Positions 15,682 to 25,261 are shown, counted from the first letter of the stretch. The stretch is 64,000 nucleotides of DNA from Streptomyces sp. KMM 9044 (GCF_024701375.2 NZ_CP113910.1:5146001-5210000), one strand, 5' to 3'. Made by a program: numbers and translations. The notes: a model not told the origin generated them from the sequence alone.

Positions 15682-16418
15682 CCGCCCCGGTCTTCGTCGT
15701 GGACGACTTCGGCACGGACGGCTCTGACCACCACGTGCTCGACGGCCCCGAGGGACGGCACGCCGTCTCCGTGAAGCGGCTGCGGGCAGGGGAGAGGGTC
15801 GTCCTCACCGACGGCGCCGGCCGTCGGGCCGAGGGCGAGGTGACCGGCACCGAGGGCAAGGACCGGCTGATCGTGCGCCTCGGCGACGTCGTCGAGGAGC
15901 CCGTGGAGTCGCCCCGGCTCACCGTCGTCCAGGCCCTGCCCAAGGGTGACAGGGGCGAGCTGGCCGTGGAGACGATGACCGAGGTCGGCGTCGACGCGGT
16001 CGTGCCGTGGTCGGCGGCGCGCTGTGTCACCCAGTGGCGGGGCGAGCGCGGGCTGAAGTCCCTCGGCAAATGGCGGGCGACGGCCCGCGAGGCGGGCAAG
16101 CAGTCCCGACGGACACACTTCCCGGAGGTCGCGGACGCGGCCACGACCCGGCAGGTCGCGTCACTTCTCGCCGAAGCCGACTTCGCCGCCGTCCTCCACG
16201 AGAGCGGCACCGAACCCCTCGCGACCGCCGAACTCCCCTCCTTCGGCACCATCGTGCTGGTCGTCGGCCCCGAGGGCGGGGTATCGCCGGAGGAGCTGGA
16301 GCTCTTCGCACAGGCCGGCGCCAAGCCCTACCGCCTGGGCCGCAGTGTCCTGCGCACCTCCACCGCCGGCACCGCGGCGACGGCCGTGCTCCTGACCCGC
16401 ACGGGCCGCTGGTCCTGA
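15678..16418 (+). CDS. rsmE: 16S rRNA (uracil(1498)-N(3))-methyltransferase RsmE
   Basis: This 246-aa SPOUT methyltransferase modifies U1498 of 16S rRNA. An N-terminal PUA-like domain (HHVLDGPEGRHAVSVKRLRAG) precedes the knotted catalytic domain. The SAM-binding loops are VVGPEGGVSPEELELF and YRLGRSVLRTSTAGTAA. The start at 15678 overlaps the preceding stop by 4 bp and has GGGAGGTG 5-6 nt upstream. Actinobacteria often keep rsmE near dnaJ, which fits this location. Confidence 0.92.
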   Translation: MTAPVFVVDDFGTDGSDHHVLDGPEGRHAVSVKRLRAGERVVLTDGAGRRAEGEVTGTEGKDRLIVRLGDVVEEPVESPRLTVVQALPKGDRGELAVETMTEVGVDAVVPWSAARCVTQWRGERGLKSLGKWRATAREAGKQSRRTHFPEVADAATTRQVASLLAEADFAAVLHESGTEPLATAELPSFGTIVLVVGPEGGVSPEELELFAQAGAKPYRLGRSVLRTSTAGTAATAVLLTRTGRWS

Positions 16419-16427
16419 CGGCACAGG

Positions 16428-16814
16428 TCAGCCGTCCGCCGCGAGGGTGGCGGCGACCGCCGGGAACAGCTCCCAGCCGTCGAGCTCCGCGAACCCGGAC
16501 CCGGACCCGGTGAGCAGCCCGCGCCGGGCCGCCTCGTCGGCGAAGGCCCGTACGACACCGGGCTCGTGCAGGTTGAGCCCCGCCTGTCCCCCGAGGGCCA
16601 CGCACCCCGGGTGCAGGAAGCCGTCGGGGACGAAACGGCCCTCACTGCCCCGGAACACGAGGCGCGTCGTCCTTTCGCCCCGGTGCAGCGAGAGCACCTC
16701 CTGACAGGACTCCTCGGTACTGTGCCGATGGCGCACCGACCACAGGTGGGCGGTCGCTCCGCCCGCGACGGAACCGTCCACGACGAGTCTCCTGAGCCGG
16801 CGTTCGCTGCGCAT
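16428..16814 (-). CDS. uncharacterised 128-aa protein
   Basis: I do not recognise a family. From ATG 16814 it encodes a soluble protein with alternating charged strands (VDGSVAGGATAHLWSVRHRH, ERTTRLVFRGSEGRFVPDG). A helical end follows (GVVRAFADEAARRGLLTGSG, then AELDGWELFPAVAATLA). It converges with rsmE, whose stop lies 9 bp away, and a short hairpin (GACGGC/GCCGTC, 16417-16436) separates them. Codon usage is typical of the host, which argues for a genuine gene. Many longer frames on this strand are antisense artefacts. Confidence 0.6.
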   Translation of the reverse strand: MRSERRLRRLVVDGSVAGGATAHLWSVRHRHSTEESCQEVLSLHRGERTTRLVFRGSEGRFVPDGFLHPGCVALGGQAGLNLHEPGVVRAFADEAARRGLLTGSGSGFAELDGWELFPAVAATLAADG

Positions 16815-16886
16815 CCGCTCACGGTAGTGCGCGGTGGCCGTATGCGCCCTACCGTCACGCCGGGGGGCGGTGGCAGGCTGCTGTCC

Positions 16887-17459
16887 ATGGCGTCCAAGGG
16901 GGCACTGACAAGGAGTTGGCCGAGGTCCTGGCCGAGGGCTCGGCGCGGGACACGGTGGCGGCGGCCGGTCCTGGCCGTGGGGTTCGCCGTGGTCGCCGTG
17001 GGAGGGGCCGTGGCGTGCGAGCCGGGCTCGGTCGGCTCGCACGCGGTGGCGCTCACGACCGACGAGACGGTCACCCGGGAGCTCAACCGGCAGAAGGCCG
17101 GGGTGCGGTGGCTCAGCTGCACCGCCTCCTACGGGGACGACGCGAGCACGTCGTCGCGGTCCGCGAGCGCGAGCGAGAACACGGTGGCCACCGTGGACTG
17201 CGACGGGGAGACCGAGGACGGCAAGGAGATCACCGTCACCGGGAAGATCACCCACGCCGTCAACGGCGCCTGTGTGCGCGGGGACATCACCGCGAAGGTG
17301 GACGGCAAGCAGGTGTTCCGGGTCGACGGCCTGGGCGACTGCGACGCCACCAGCCCGCCTCCGGTGGGCGATCCCACGAGCCGCGGCCCGCGGCCCGCGG
17401 TCACGACGACCGTGTGGTGCGACCAGTACCCGTCCTGCCGCCCTGTCGAGGGCAAGTGA
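16887..17459 (+). CDS. secreted or lipid-anchored protein of unknown function
   Basis: The 190-aa product has an Arg-rich N-terminus, a hydrophobic segment (VLAVGFAVVAVGGAVAC, ending about residue 50) and a Cys at a signal-peptidase-II-like position. The lipobox GAVAC lacks the usual Leu/Val at -3. The mature part contains paired cysteines (SCTASYG, VDCDGETEDGKEITVTG, NGACVRG, LGDCDA). A DUF4333-like beta fold seems possible, but that is only an impression. The C-terminus ends in a Cys-containing proline-rich tail (WCDQYPSCRPVEGK). It precedes the tricorn gene by about 45 bp. Confidence 0.65.
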   Translation: MASKGALTRSWPRSWPRARRGTRWRRPVLAVGFAVVAVGGAVACEPGSVGSHAVALTTDETVTRELNRQKAGVRWLSCTASYGDDASTSSRSASASENTVATVDCDGETEDGKEITVTGKITHAVNGACVRGDITAKVDGKQVFRVDGLGDCDATSPPPVGDPTSRGPRPAVTTTVWCDQYPSCRPVEGK

Positions 17460-17504
17460 TCCAAACCCCTGTCCACGCCGACCGCGCCTGCATAGGGTGA
17501 CCGG

Positions 17505-20500
17505 GTGACGCACTCTGCTCCGGTCGCCTCCGCCGCGTATCTCCGGTTCCCGCATCCGCACGGCGGGTTGGTCGCCTTCACCGCCGAGGACGACGTGTGG
17601 CTCGCCCCGCTCGACGGCGGCCGCGCCTGGCGGGTCAGCGCGGACAACGTGCCGGTGACGGTGCCCCGCGTCTCGCCCGACGGCACCACCGTAGCCTGGA
17701 CCTCCACCCGTGACGGTGCCCCCGAGGTGCACATCGCCCCCGTCGAGGGCGGCCCCGGTCGGCGCCTGACGCACTGGGGGAGCGCCAGGACCCAGGTGCG
17801 CGGCTGGACCCCGGACGGGAAGGTCCTGGCGCTCAGCACCCACGGTCAGGCCAGCCTGCGCCGCACCTGGGCCCGTGCGGTCCCTCTCGACGGCGGACCC
17901 GCCGCCACGCTGCCTCACGGCCCCGTGGGCGACGTCGCCCACGGGCCGCGCACCGTCCTGCTCTCCGCGACGATGGGCCGCGAGGCCGCCGCGTGGAAGC
18001 GCTACCGGGGCGGCACGGCGGGCAAGTTGTGGATCGAGCAGGACTCCGGCGACGGCGCGGAGAACACAGCCGACGGCCCCGGCGAGTTCGCCCGCCTGCA
18101 CGCCGACCTCGACGGGAACATCGAGTACCCGATCTGGGTGGGGGCCAGGATCGCCTTCCTCTCCGACCACGAGGGCACCGGCGCGCTGTACTCCTCCCTC
18201 GCGGACGGGTCCGACCTGCGTCGGCACACGCCTCTCGGGGGCTTCTACGCCCGGCACGCCGCCACCGACGGCACCCGCGTCGTCTACTCCAGCGCCGGCC
18301 GGCTGTGGACCCTCGACGACCTGGACGGGGCGGAGCCCCGCCCGCTCGACATCCGGCTCGGCGGCCAGCGCGTCGACCTTCAGCCGTTCCCGGTGAACGC
18401 CGCCCGCTGGTTCGGCTCCGCATCCCCCGACCACACCGCGCGCGGCAGCGCCGTCTGCGTGCGCGGCACCGTCCACTGGGTCACCCACCGGTCGGGACCC
18501 GCCCGCGCCCTCGCCGCCACCCCCGGCGTCCGCGCCCGGCGCCCGCACACCTTCCGCGTGGACGGCGAGGAGTGGGTGGTGTGGGTGACCGACGCCGAAG
18601 GCGACGACGCCCTGGAGTTCGCCCCGGCCACCGGCCTCGCCCCCGGGGCGAGGCCGCGCCGGATCGCCGCCGGACAGCTCGGCCGGGTCCTGGGGCTCGC
18701 GATGTCGCCGGACGGCAGCCGCGCCGCGGTCGCCTCGCACGACGGCCGCGTCCTGCTCGTCGAGCGCGAGACCGGCGAGGTCCGCGAGGTCGACCGCAGC
18801 GCCGACGGCGACGTCCGTGGGCTGACCTTCTCCCCCGACTCCGCCTGGCTCGCCTGGTCCCACCCCGGCCCCCGTCCGCTGAGCCAGCTGAGGATCGCCG
18901 GCACCACCGACCTCCAGGTCACCGAGGCGACCCCGCTGCGCTTCCAGGACTACGCGCCCGCCTTCACCCTCGACGGCAAGCACCTCGCGTTCCTGTCGAC
19001 CCGCTCCTTCGACCCGGTCTACGACGAGCACGTCTTCGACCTCGCCTTCGTCGAGGGCGCCCGGCCGCATCTGATCCCCCTCGCCGCGACGACCCCGTCG
19101 CCGTTCGGCCCGCAGCGGCACGGCCGCCCCTTCGAGACGCCGGACCGGGACGAGACCCCCGACAGCGAGGGCACTCCCACCACCCGGATCGACATCGAAG
19201 GGCTCGCCGACCGGATCGTGCCGTTCCCGGTCGAGGCCGCCCGCTACTCCAACCTGCGCGCCGCCAAGGACGGGGTGCTGTGGCTGCGGCACCCGGTGCG
19301 CGGTGTGCTCGGCGCGTCCCGGGCCACCCCCGACGACCCCGACCCGAAGACCGAGCTGGAGCGCTACGACCTCGCCCAGTCGCGCATCGAGCATCTGGCC
19401 TCGGACGCCGACCACTTCGAGGTCAGCGGCGACGGCAAGCGGGTGCTGCTGTGGACCGACGGCCGGCTCAAGGTCGTCCCCAGCGACCGGCGCGCCTCGG
19501 GCGACGACGACAGCGACAGCAACATCACCGTCGACCTCGACCGGGTCCGCCAGTTCATCGACCCGGCCGCCGAGTGGCGGCAGATGTTCGACGAGGCCGG
19601 CCGCATCATGCGGGACAACTACTGGCGGCCGGACATGAACGGCGTCGACTGGGGCGCCGTCCTCGACCGCTACCGGCCCGTCCTCGACCGGCTCGCCACC
19701 CACGACGACCTGGTCGACCTCCTGTGGGAGGTACAGGGTGAACTCGGCACCTCGCACGCCTACGTCACCCCGCGCGGCGGCTTCGGCGGCGGCGCCCGGC
19801 AGGGCCTGCTCGGCGCGGACGTCTCCCGCCACGAGAACGGCAGCTGGCGCGTGGACCGCATCCTGCCCGCGGAGACGTCCGACCCCCAGGGCCGTTCCCC
19901 GCTGGCCGCGCCCGGCGTCGCGATCCGCACCGGTGACGCGATCGTCGCCGTGGCCGGGCAGCCCGTCGACCCGGTGCGCGGGCCGGCCCCGCTGCTGGTC
20001 GGTACCGCGGGCAAGCCCGTCGAGCTGACCGTCTCCCCGGCCGGCGGCGGCGAGGCGCGGCACGCGGTCGTCGTCCCCGTCGCCGACGAGGAGCCGCTGC
20101 GCTACCACGCGTGGGTCGCCGACCGGCGGGCCCATGTCCACGAGCTGTCCGGCGGCCGGCTCGGTTACATCCACGTCCCCGACATGCAGGCTCCCGGTTG
20201 GGCCCAGATCCACCGGGACCTGCGGGTCGAGGTGGTCCGCGAGGGCCTGATCGTGGACGTCCGGGAGAACCGCGGCGGCCACACCTCCCAGCTCGTCGTG
20301 GAGAAGCTGGCCCGGCGGATCGTCGGCTGGGACCTGCCGCGCGGCATGCGGCCGGAGAGCTATCCGCAGGACGCGCCCCGCGGTCCGGTCGTCGCCGTCG
20401 CGAACGAGTTCTCCGGCTCCGACGGCGACATCGTCAACGCGGCGATCAAGGCGCTCGGCATCGGCCCGGTCGTCGGCACCCGCACCTGGGGTGGCGTCGT

Positions 20501-20741
20501 CGGCATCGACAGCCGCTACCGGCTGGTCGACAACACCCTCGTCACCCAGCCCAAGTACGCCTTCTGGCTGGAGGGTTACGGCTGGGGCGTGGAGAACCAC
20601 GGCGTGGACCCGGACGTGGAGGTCGTCCAGCGCCCGCAGGACCATGCGGCGGGCCGGGACGTCCAACTGGACGAGGCGGTACGGCTGGCGCTGGCCGCGC
20701 TCGAGGAAACCCCGGCGAAGACGCCGCCGACAGTGGGGTAG
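17505..20741 (+). CDS. tricorn protease homologue (S41 family peptidase)
   Basis: This 1078-aa protein matches tricorn, a large cytosolic protease that trims peptides downstream of the proteasome. N-terminal WD-like propeller blades occupy roughly residues 1-680 (VSPDGTTVAWTSTRDG, LAMSPDGSRAAVASHDG, FSPDSAWLAWSHPG). A helical linker and a PDZ domain (about 765-850) follow. The S41 catalytic centre shows GTSHAYV (His about 750), NEFSGSDGD (Ser about 970) and a C-terminal GVENHGVDPD Glu. The start is GTG 17505. The length is that of full tricorn, so it is probably active. Confidence 0.9.
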   Translation: MTHSAPVASAAYLRFPHPHGGLVAFTAEDDVWLAPLDGGRAWRVSADNVPVTVPRVSPDGTTVAWTSTRDGAPEVHIAPVEGGPGRRLTHWGSARTQVRGWTPDGKVLALSTHGQASLRRTWARAVPLDGGPAATLPHGPVGDVAHGPRTVLLSATMGREAAAWKRYRGGTAGKLWIEQDSGDGAENTADGPGEFARLHADLDGNIEYPIWVGARIAFLSDHEGTGALYSSLADGSDLRRHTPLGGFYARHAATDGTRVVYSSAGRLWTLDDLDGAEPRPLDIRLGGQRVDLQPFPVNAARWFGSASPDHTARGSAVCVRGTVHWVTHRSGPARALAATPGVRARRPHTFRVDGEEWVVWVTDAEGDDALEFAPATGLAPGARPRRIAAGQLGRVLGLAMSPDGSRAAVASHDGRVLLVERETGEVREVDRSADGDVRGLTFSPDSAWLAWSHPGPRPLSQLRIAGTTDLQVTEATPLRFQDYAPAFTLDGKHLAFLSTRSFDPVYDEHVFDLAFVEGARPHLIPLAATTPSPFGPQRHGRPFETPDRDETPDSEGTPTTRIDIEGLADRIVPFPVEAARYSNLRAAKDGVLWLRHPVRGVLGASRATPDDPDPKTELERYDLAQSRIEHLASDADHFEVSGDGKRVLLWTDGRLKVVPSDRRASGDDDSDSNITVDLDRVRQFIDPAAEWRQMFDEAGRIMRDNYWRPDMNGVDWGAVLDRYRPVLDRLATHDDLVDLLWEVQGELGTSHAYVTPRGGFGGGARQGLLGADVSRHENGSWRVDRILPAETSDPQGRSPLAAPGVAIRTGDAIVAVAGQPVDPVRGPAPLLVGTAGKPVELTVSPAGGGEARHAVVVPVADEEPLRYHAWVADRRAHVHELSGGRLGYIHVPDMQAPGWAQIHRDLRVEVVREGLIVDVRENRGGHTSQLVVEKLARRIVGWDLPRGMRPESYPQDAPRGPVVAVANEFSGSDGDIVNAAIKALGIGPVVGTRTWGGVVGIDSRYRLVDNTLVTQPKYAFWLEGYGWGVENHGVDPDVEVVQRPQDHAAGRDVQLDEAVRLALAALEETPAKTPPTVG

Positions 20742-21318
20742 GCAGCCCGGCGCCGGGGCGCGACCGGGTGGACGACGGCTTCCCTCGTCCTCCCGCGTCC
20801 GGGTGTCCGCCCGCGTCCCGGCGTCGTCCGTGTCCCCCCGTATCGGCGTCACCCGGCGTCCCGGGGTGCCCGCCCGCGTCCCGGCGTCGTCCGTGTCCCC
20901 CCGTATCGGCGTCACCCGGCGTCCCGGGGTGCCCGCCCGTGTGCTGGCACCGCCTCTGTCTCCGTGCATCGGCGTATCCGTGTGCCCCGGTGTCCGGCCC
21001 GTTCCTGTATGGCTCCGTATCCGCCCGCGTCCGGGTGTCCGCCCGCGTCCCGGCGTCGTCCGTGTCCCCCCGTATCGGCGTCACCCGGCGTCCCGGGGTG
21101 CCCGCCCGTGTGCTGGCACCGCCTCTGTCTCCGTGCATCGGCGGTATCCGTGCGCCCCGGTGTCCGGCCCGTTCCTGGACGTCCCCGCGTCCGGCCGTGC
21201 CCCCGCTCGATCCCGTGCCCGCATGTCCCTCCGGGCTGTCCCCGGAGGCCTGCCCGCCGCGGCGGGGGCGACTACGATGCCTCCGTACGCGATCACCACG
21301 CACCGAGGAGGGCCTGTT
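20742..21318. repeat. GC-rich tandem repeats between tricorn and HIT genes
   Basis: No gene is seen in these 577 bp. A unit containing GCCCGCGTCCCGGCGTCG starts at 20809, 20872 (63 bp later) and 21041 (169 bp later). A longer block from 20872 to about 21007 recurs at 21041-21177 with one inserted base, including the shared GTGCTGGCACCGCCTCTG segment. Earlier GCGTCCGGGTGTCC segments repeat at 20795 and 21027. Reading frames across the copies are not preserved, so this is a non-coding repeat array. The HIT promoter must lie at its right end. Confidence 0.8.
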
Positions 21319-21672
21319 ATGGCAGGGGAACCGCAGGACGACTGCCTGTTCTGCAAGATCGCCGCAGGGCAGACCCCGGCGACGATCGTCCGGGAGACGG
21401 ACACCACCGTCGCGTTCCGCGACATCAACCCGCAGGCGCCCACGCACATCCTGGTGATCCCGAAGGCGCACCACAAGGACGCGGCGGCCCTCGCCGCGGC
21501 CGCCCCCGAGATCGCGGCGGACGTCCTGCGCGAGACGCAGACCGTCGCGGCCCAGGAGCAGTTGGAGAGCTACCGCATCGTCTTCAACACCGGCAGCGGC
21601 GCCGGCCAGACCGTCTGGCACGCGCACGCCCACGTCCTCGGCGGACGCGGTCTCCACTGGCCCCCCGGATAG
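21319..21672 (+). CDS. HIT-domain (HINT-type) nucleotide hydrolase
   Basis: The 117-aa protein is a histidine-triad hydrolase of the HINT branch. It has the zinc-type N-terminal CLFCKI, a central FRDINPQAPTHILVIPK, and the catalytic triad WHAHAHVLGG. HINT proteins hydrolyse purine phosphoramidates and acyl adenylates. The length is exactly that of bacterial HINT. A GAGGAGG ribosome-binding site precedes the ATG. RNase Z follows 12 bp downstream, so they form an operon. Confidence 0.92.
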   Translation: MAGEPQDDCLFCKIAAGQTPATIVRETDTTVAFRDINPQAPTHILVIPKAHHKDAAALAAAAPEIAADVLRETQTVAAQEQLESYRIVFNTGSGAGQTVWHAHAHVLGGRGLHWPPG

Positions 21673-21684
21673 GCGGCGGCTTCC

Positions 21685-22590
21685 TTGTCCGTACGCGAAC
21701 TGGTGGTGCTCGGCACCGCCAGCCAGGTTCCCACCCGCCACCGCAACCACAACGGCTATCTGCTGCGATGGGACGGCGAGGGCATCCTGTTCGACCCCGG
21801 CGAGGGCACCCAGCGCCAGATGCTGCGCGCCGGGGCCGCCGCGCACGACCTGAACCGGATCTGCGTCACCCACTTCCACGGCGACCACGCACTCGGCCTC
21901 GCCGGAGTGATCCAGCGCATCAACCTCGACCGGGTCCCGCACCCCGTCACCGCGCACTACCCGGGTTCCGGGCAGCGCTTCTTCGACCGGCTGCGGTACG
22001 CCACCGCCTACCACGAGACCGTCGGTATCACCGAGCAACCCGTCGCCGCCGACGGCCCGCTCGCCCGGACCGCCGGATACACCCTGGAGGCGCGGAAGCT
22101 GTCGCATCCCGTCGAGTCGTACGGCTACCGGCTGGTCGAACCCGACGGCCGGCGGATGCTGCCCGAACGGCTCGCCGCGCGCGGCATCAAGGGTCCGGAC
22201 GTCGGCCGCATCCAGCGTGAGGGCACGCTCGGCGGGACCGTGCTGGAGGACGTCAGCGAGGTGCGGCGCGGCCAGCGGTTCGCCTTCGTCATGGACACCC
22301 GGCTCTGCGAGGGGGTGCACGCGCTCGCCGAGGGCTGCGACCTGCTCGTCATCGAGTCCACGTTCCTCGACGAGGACGAGGAACTCGCTGTCGAGCACGG
22401 TCATCTGACGTCTGGTCAGGCTGCCCGGGCGGCACGGGACGCAGGCGTGCGGCATCTGGTGCTCACCCACTTCAGCCAGCGCTACAGCGACCCGGAGGAG
22501 TTCGAGCGGCAGGCGCGGGCCGCCGGGTACGAGGGCGAGCTGACCGTGGCACGCGACCTGCTGCGGGTGCCGCTCCCCAAGCGCCGCTGA
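21685..22590 (+). CDS. rnz: ribonuclease Z
   Basis: This 301-aa long-form tRNA 3'-processing endonuclease shows [17 protein letters not shown] and the zinc motif [10 protein letters not shown] (H63, H65, D67, H68). YETVGI-type exosite residues and a distal [17 protein letters not shown] complete the active site. It trims 3' trailers from tRNA precursors. The start is taken as TTG 21685 because the conserved first strand begins immediately; no other initiator is nearby. It lies 12 bp after the HIT gene and 21 bp before the deaminase gene. Confidence 0.9.
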   Translation: MSVRELVVLGTASQVPTRHRNHNGYLLRWDGEGILFDPGEGTQRQMLRAGAAAHDLNRICVTHFHGDHALGLAGVIQRINLDRVPHPVTAHYPGSGQRFFDRLRYATAYHETVGITEQPVAADGPLARTAGYTLEARKLSHPVESYGYRLVEPDGRRMLPERLAARGIKGPDVGRIQREGTLGGTVLEDVSEVRRGQRFAFVMDTRLCEGVHALAEGCDLLVIESTFLDEDEELAVEHGHLTSGQAARAARDAGVRHLVLTHFSQRYSDPEEFERQARAAGYEGELTVARDLLRVPLPKRR

Positions 22591-22611
22591 GGCCGCCCGT
22601 ACGATGCTTCG

Positions 22612-23604
22612 ATGCCCGTACCGAAAGCCGAACTGCACCTCCACATCGAAGGCGCCCTCGAACCCGAGCTCGCCTTCGCCCTGGCCGCCCGCAACGGCGT
22701 CGACCTGCCCTGGGCCGACACGGACGCCCTGCGCGAGGCGTACCGGTTCCAGGACCTCCAGTCGTTCCTGAACCTGTACTACGGGCTCATGGCCGTGCTG
22801 CGCACCGAGCGGGACTTCGAGGACCTCGCCGACGCCTACCTGGCCCGCGCCGCGGCGCAGGGCGTGCGGCACGCGGAGATCTTCTTCGACCCGCAGGCCC
22901 ACATGGCGCGTGGCGTCGGCATGGGAACCGTGGTCGACGGGCTGTGGCGGGCGCTCGGGCGCAGCCGGGAGACACACGGCGTCTCGACCAGGCTGATCAT
23001 GTGCTTCCTGCGGGACGAGTCCGCCGAGTCGGCCCTGGCGACGCTGGACGCGGCCGGCCCCCATCTGGACCGGATCACCGGTGTCGGCCTGGACTCGGCC
23101 GAGGTCGGCCACCCGCCCGTGAAGTTCCGTGCGGTGTACGAGGCGGCCGCCGCGCTCGGGCTGCGGCGCGTGGCGCACGCCGGTGAGGAGGGGCCGCCGG
23201 AGTACATCACCGAGGCGCTGGACGTCCTCGGCGTCGAGCGGGTCGACCACGGGCTGCGCTGCGTGGAGGACCCGGCGCTGGTGGAACGGCTGGTGCGGGA
23301 CCGGATCCCGCTGACCCTGTGCCCGCTGTCGAACGTCCGGCTGCGCGCCGTGGAGACCCTCGCCGACCATCCGCTGCCCGCGATGCTCGACGCCGGCCTG
23401 CTGTGCACGGTGAACTCCGACGACCCGGCCTACTTCGGCGGCTACGCGGGCGACACCTTCGACGCGGTGCGCGACACACTCGGTCTCGGCCCGGAGCGGC
23501 TGCGCGAGCTGGCCCGCAACTCCTTCCTCGCCGCCTTCCTGGACGACGACGAGGGCCTGCGGGGCCGGTACCTCGCCGAGGTGGAGGCGTACGTCTTCCC
23601 GTAG
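22612..23604 (+). CDS. adenosine deaminase family protein, adenine deaminase-like
   Basis: This 330-aa metal-dependent amidohydrolase has the HLHIEGAL zinc motif (H9, H11), HAGEEG with catalytic His/Glu, VDHGLRC and the C-terminal NSDDPAYFGGY. The last motif is characteristic of the adenine aminohydrolase (AAH) branch, while true adenosine deaminases usually have NTDDP followed by other residues. I therefore favour adenine as substrate, although annotation pipelines will often call it adenosine deaminase. It is the third gene of the HIT-rnz run and closes it. Confidence 0.85.
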   Translation: MPVPKAELHLHIEGALEPELAFALAARNGVDLPWADTDALREAYRFQDLQSFLNLYYGLMAVLRTERDFEDLADAYLARAAAQGVRHAEIFFDPQAHMARGVGMGTVVDGLWRALGRSRETHGVSTRLIMCFLRDESAESALATLDAAGPHLDRITGVGLDSAEVGHPPVKFRAVYEAAAALGLRRVAHAGEEGPPEYITEALDVLGVERVDHGLRCVEDPALVERLVRDRIPLTLCPLSNVRLRAVETLADHPLPAMLDAGLLCTVNSDDPAYFGGYAGDTFDAVRDTLGLGPERLRELARNSFLAAFLDDDEGLRGRYLAEVEAYVFP

Positions 23605-23800
23605 TCCCCATGCCGTGCCCGCCGTCAGCCGTCCAGTGCATCCGGCGCACGGACCGATGGGGGTGCCGACGCCCCTGTGCACACGGGTCGCAGCCCCATC
23701 GACCGCCGCAACGGCCGTCCGTGGCCCCGTGGCCTCGCCGGTCGGGACGTCACCGCGCAGGCCGCCGGCTGACGGCCCGGGACCGGCTGCCGGTTGTCCA

Positions 23801-23829
23801 TTGACGCACTCTTTTCGTCTATCTAACCT
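23801..23829 (+). promoter_or_regulatory. promoter of the glucarate dehydratase-like gene
   Basis: TTGACG at 23801-23806 and TAACCT at 23824-23829 are separated by 17 bp, a good housekeeping promoter. It lies within a distinctly AT-rich island of the 331-bp gap 23605-23935, where no gene is seen. The leader would be about 100 nt. Confidence 0.6.
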
Positions 23830-23935
23830 CTGTTCTCATACGTGGATGGCGTCCTGCGGTCCGGCTGCGCGGATGCCGCCCGTGGCCCCGTACGCGCCCG
23901 CTCGCCGCCGGCCTGGACCCCGTAGGAGCCGCCCC

Positions 23936-25261
23936 GTGACCGCACAGACCGTGCCCGCCGCGCCGACCGCCCGCGACCTGACCGTCACCGAGGTACGGCT
24001 CACGCCGATCCTGGTCGCCGACCCGCCGCTGCTGAACACGCAGGGCGTCCACCAGCCGTACGCGCCCCGGCTGATCGTCGAGGTCGTCACGGCGGACGGG
24101 ACCACCGGGGTGGGGGAGACCTACGGCGACACCAAGTACCTCGAACCGGCCCGGCCCTTCGCCGAGCAGCTCACAGGCCGAAAGGTCACGGATGTGAACG
24201 GGCTGTTCGCGCTCCTGGACGACGTCGCCGTCGAGGCCGCCCGGGTCGAGAACGCCGTCGACGTCGGCGGGCTGCGCGGCGTGCAGACCGCCGACAAGCT
24301 GCGGCTGTCCATCGCCTCCGCCTTCGAGGTCGCCTGCCTCGACGCCCTCGGCAAGACCCTCGGCCTGCCCGTGCACGCACTGCTCGGCGGCAAGCTCCGC
24401 GACACCGTGGAGTACAGCGCGTACCTCTTCTACAAATGGGCCGGCCACCCCGAGGGCGTCCCGGCCGGGAAGGACGACTGGGGTGCCGCCCTGGACCCGG
24501 CCGGCGTCGTCGCGCAGGCCCGCGCCTTCAAGGAGCGGTACGGATTCGGCTCCTTCAAGCTCAAGGGCGGCGTCTTCCCGCCCGGGGAGGAGACCGCCGC
24601 CGTCCGCGCCCTCGCCGAGGCCTTCCCCGGCCACCCGCTGCGGCTCGACCCCAACGGCGCCTGGTCCGTCGAGACCTCGGTCAAGGTGGCCGAGGAGGTC
24701 GGCGGACTCCTGGAGTACCTGGAGGACCCGGTGCTCGGCACCCCCGCCATGGCCGAGGTCGCCGCCCGCACCGGCGTGCCGCTCGCCACCAACATGTGCG
24801 TCACGACCTTCCCCGAGATCAAGGAGGCGTTCACGACGAACGCCGTCCAGGTGGTCCTCTCCGACCACCACTACTGGGGCGGACTGCGCAACACGCTGCA
24901 CCTCGCCGCCGTCTGCCGCGCCTTCGGCGTGGGCGTCTCCATGCACTCCAACACCCACCTCGGGATCAGCCTCGCCGCGATGACGCATGTCGCGTCCACC
25001 GTCCCGGGCCTGCGCCACGCCTGCGACTCCCACTACCCGTGGCAGTCCGAGGACGTCCTCACCGAGCGCCTCACCTTCGAGGACGGTGCCGTGCGGGTGT
25101 CCGACGCGCCCGGCCTCGGCGTCACCCTCGACCGCGACCGGCTCGCCGCGCTGCACCGGCGGTGGCTGGAGGACGACGGCGCGCTCCGGGACCGCGACGA
25201 CGCGGCGGCCATGCGGGCCGCGGATCCCGACTGGGCCACCCCGGCGGTGCCCCGCTGGTGA
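23936..25261 (+). CDS. glucarate dehydratase-like enolase superfamily enzyme
   Basis: The 441-aa protein belongs to the mandelate racemase/enolase superfamily and most resembles D-glucarate dehydratase. It has an N-terminal capping domain (GVGETYGDTKYL), then the barrel with FKLKGG (KxK base), LDPNGAW (metal Asp), LEDP (Glu) and VLSDHHYWGG. The second base lies in MHSNTHLGISLAAMTH. Such enzymes dehydrate sugar acids to 5-keto-4-deoxyglucarate. GTG 23936 is selected for its AGGAG site; the frame upstream is open but non-coding. The sugar-kinase gene downstream suggests a carbohydrate-use pair. Confidence 0.85.
   Translation: MTAQTVPAAPTARDLTVTEVRLTPILVADPPLLNTQGVHQPYAPRLIVEVVTADGTTGVGETYGDTKYLEPARPFAEQLTGRKVTDVNGLFALLDDVAVEAARVENAVDVGGLRGVQTADKLRLSIASAFEVACLDALGKTLGLPVHALLGGKLRDTVEYSAYLFYKWAGHPEGVPAGKDDWGAALDPAGVVAQARAFKERYGFGSFKLKGGVFPPGEETAAVRALAEAFPGHPLRLDPNGAWSVETSVKVAEEVGGLLEYLEDPVLGTPAMAEVAARTGVPLATNMCVTTFPEIKEAFTTNAVQVVLSDHHYWGGLRNTLHLAAVCRAFGVGVSMHSNTHLGISLAAMTHVASTVPGLRHACDSHYPWQSEDVLTERLTFEDGAVRVSDAPGLGVTLDRDRLAALHRRWLEDDGALRDRDDAAAMRAADPDWATPAVPRW

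Noticed and set aside
16428..20969. 1513-aa minus-strand frame
   Set aside because: It runs opposite the tricorn gene and the repeat array. Only the last 128 codons (16428-16814), which have their own start and normal composition, are kept as a gene.
20795..21177. CRISPR or coding PPE-like repeat
   Set aside because: No unique spacers, and the reading frame is not maintained between copies.
20542..23682. 1046-aa minus-strand frame across the HIT, rnz and deaminase genes
   Set aside because: Entirely antisense to three recognised genes and to non-coding repeats.
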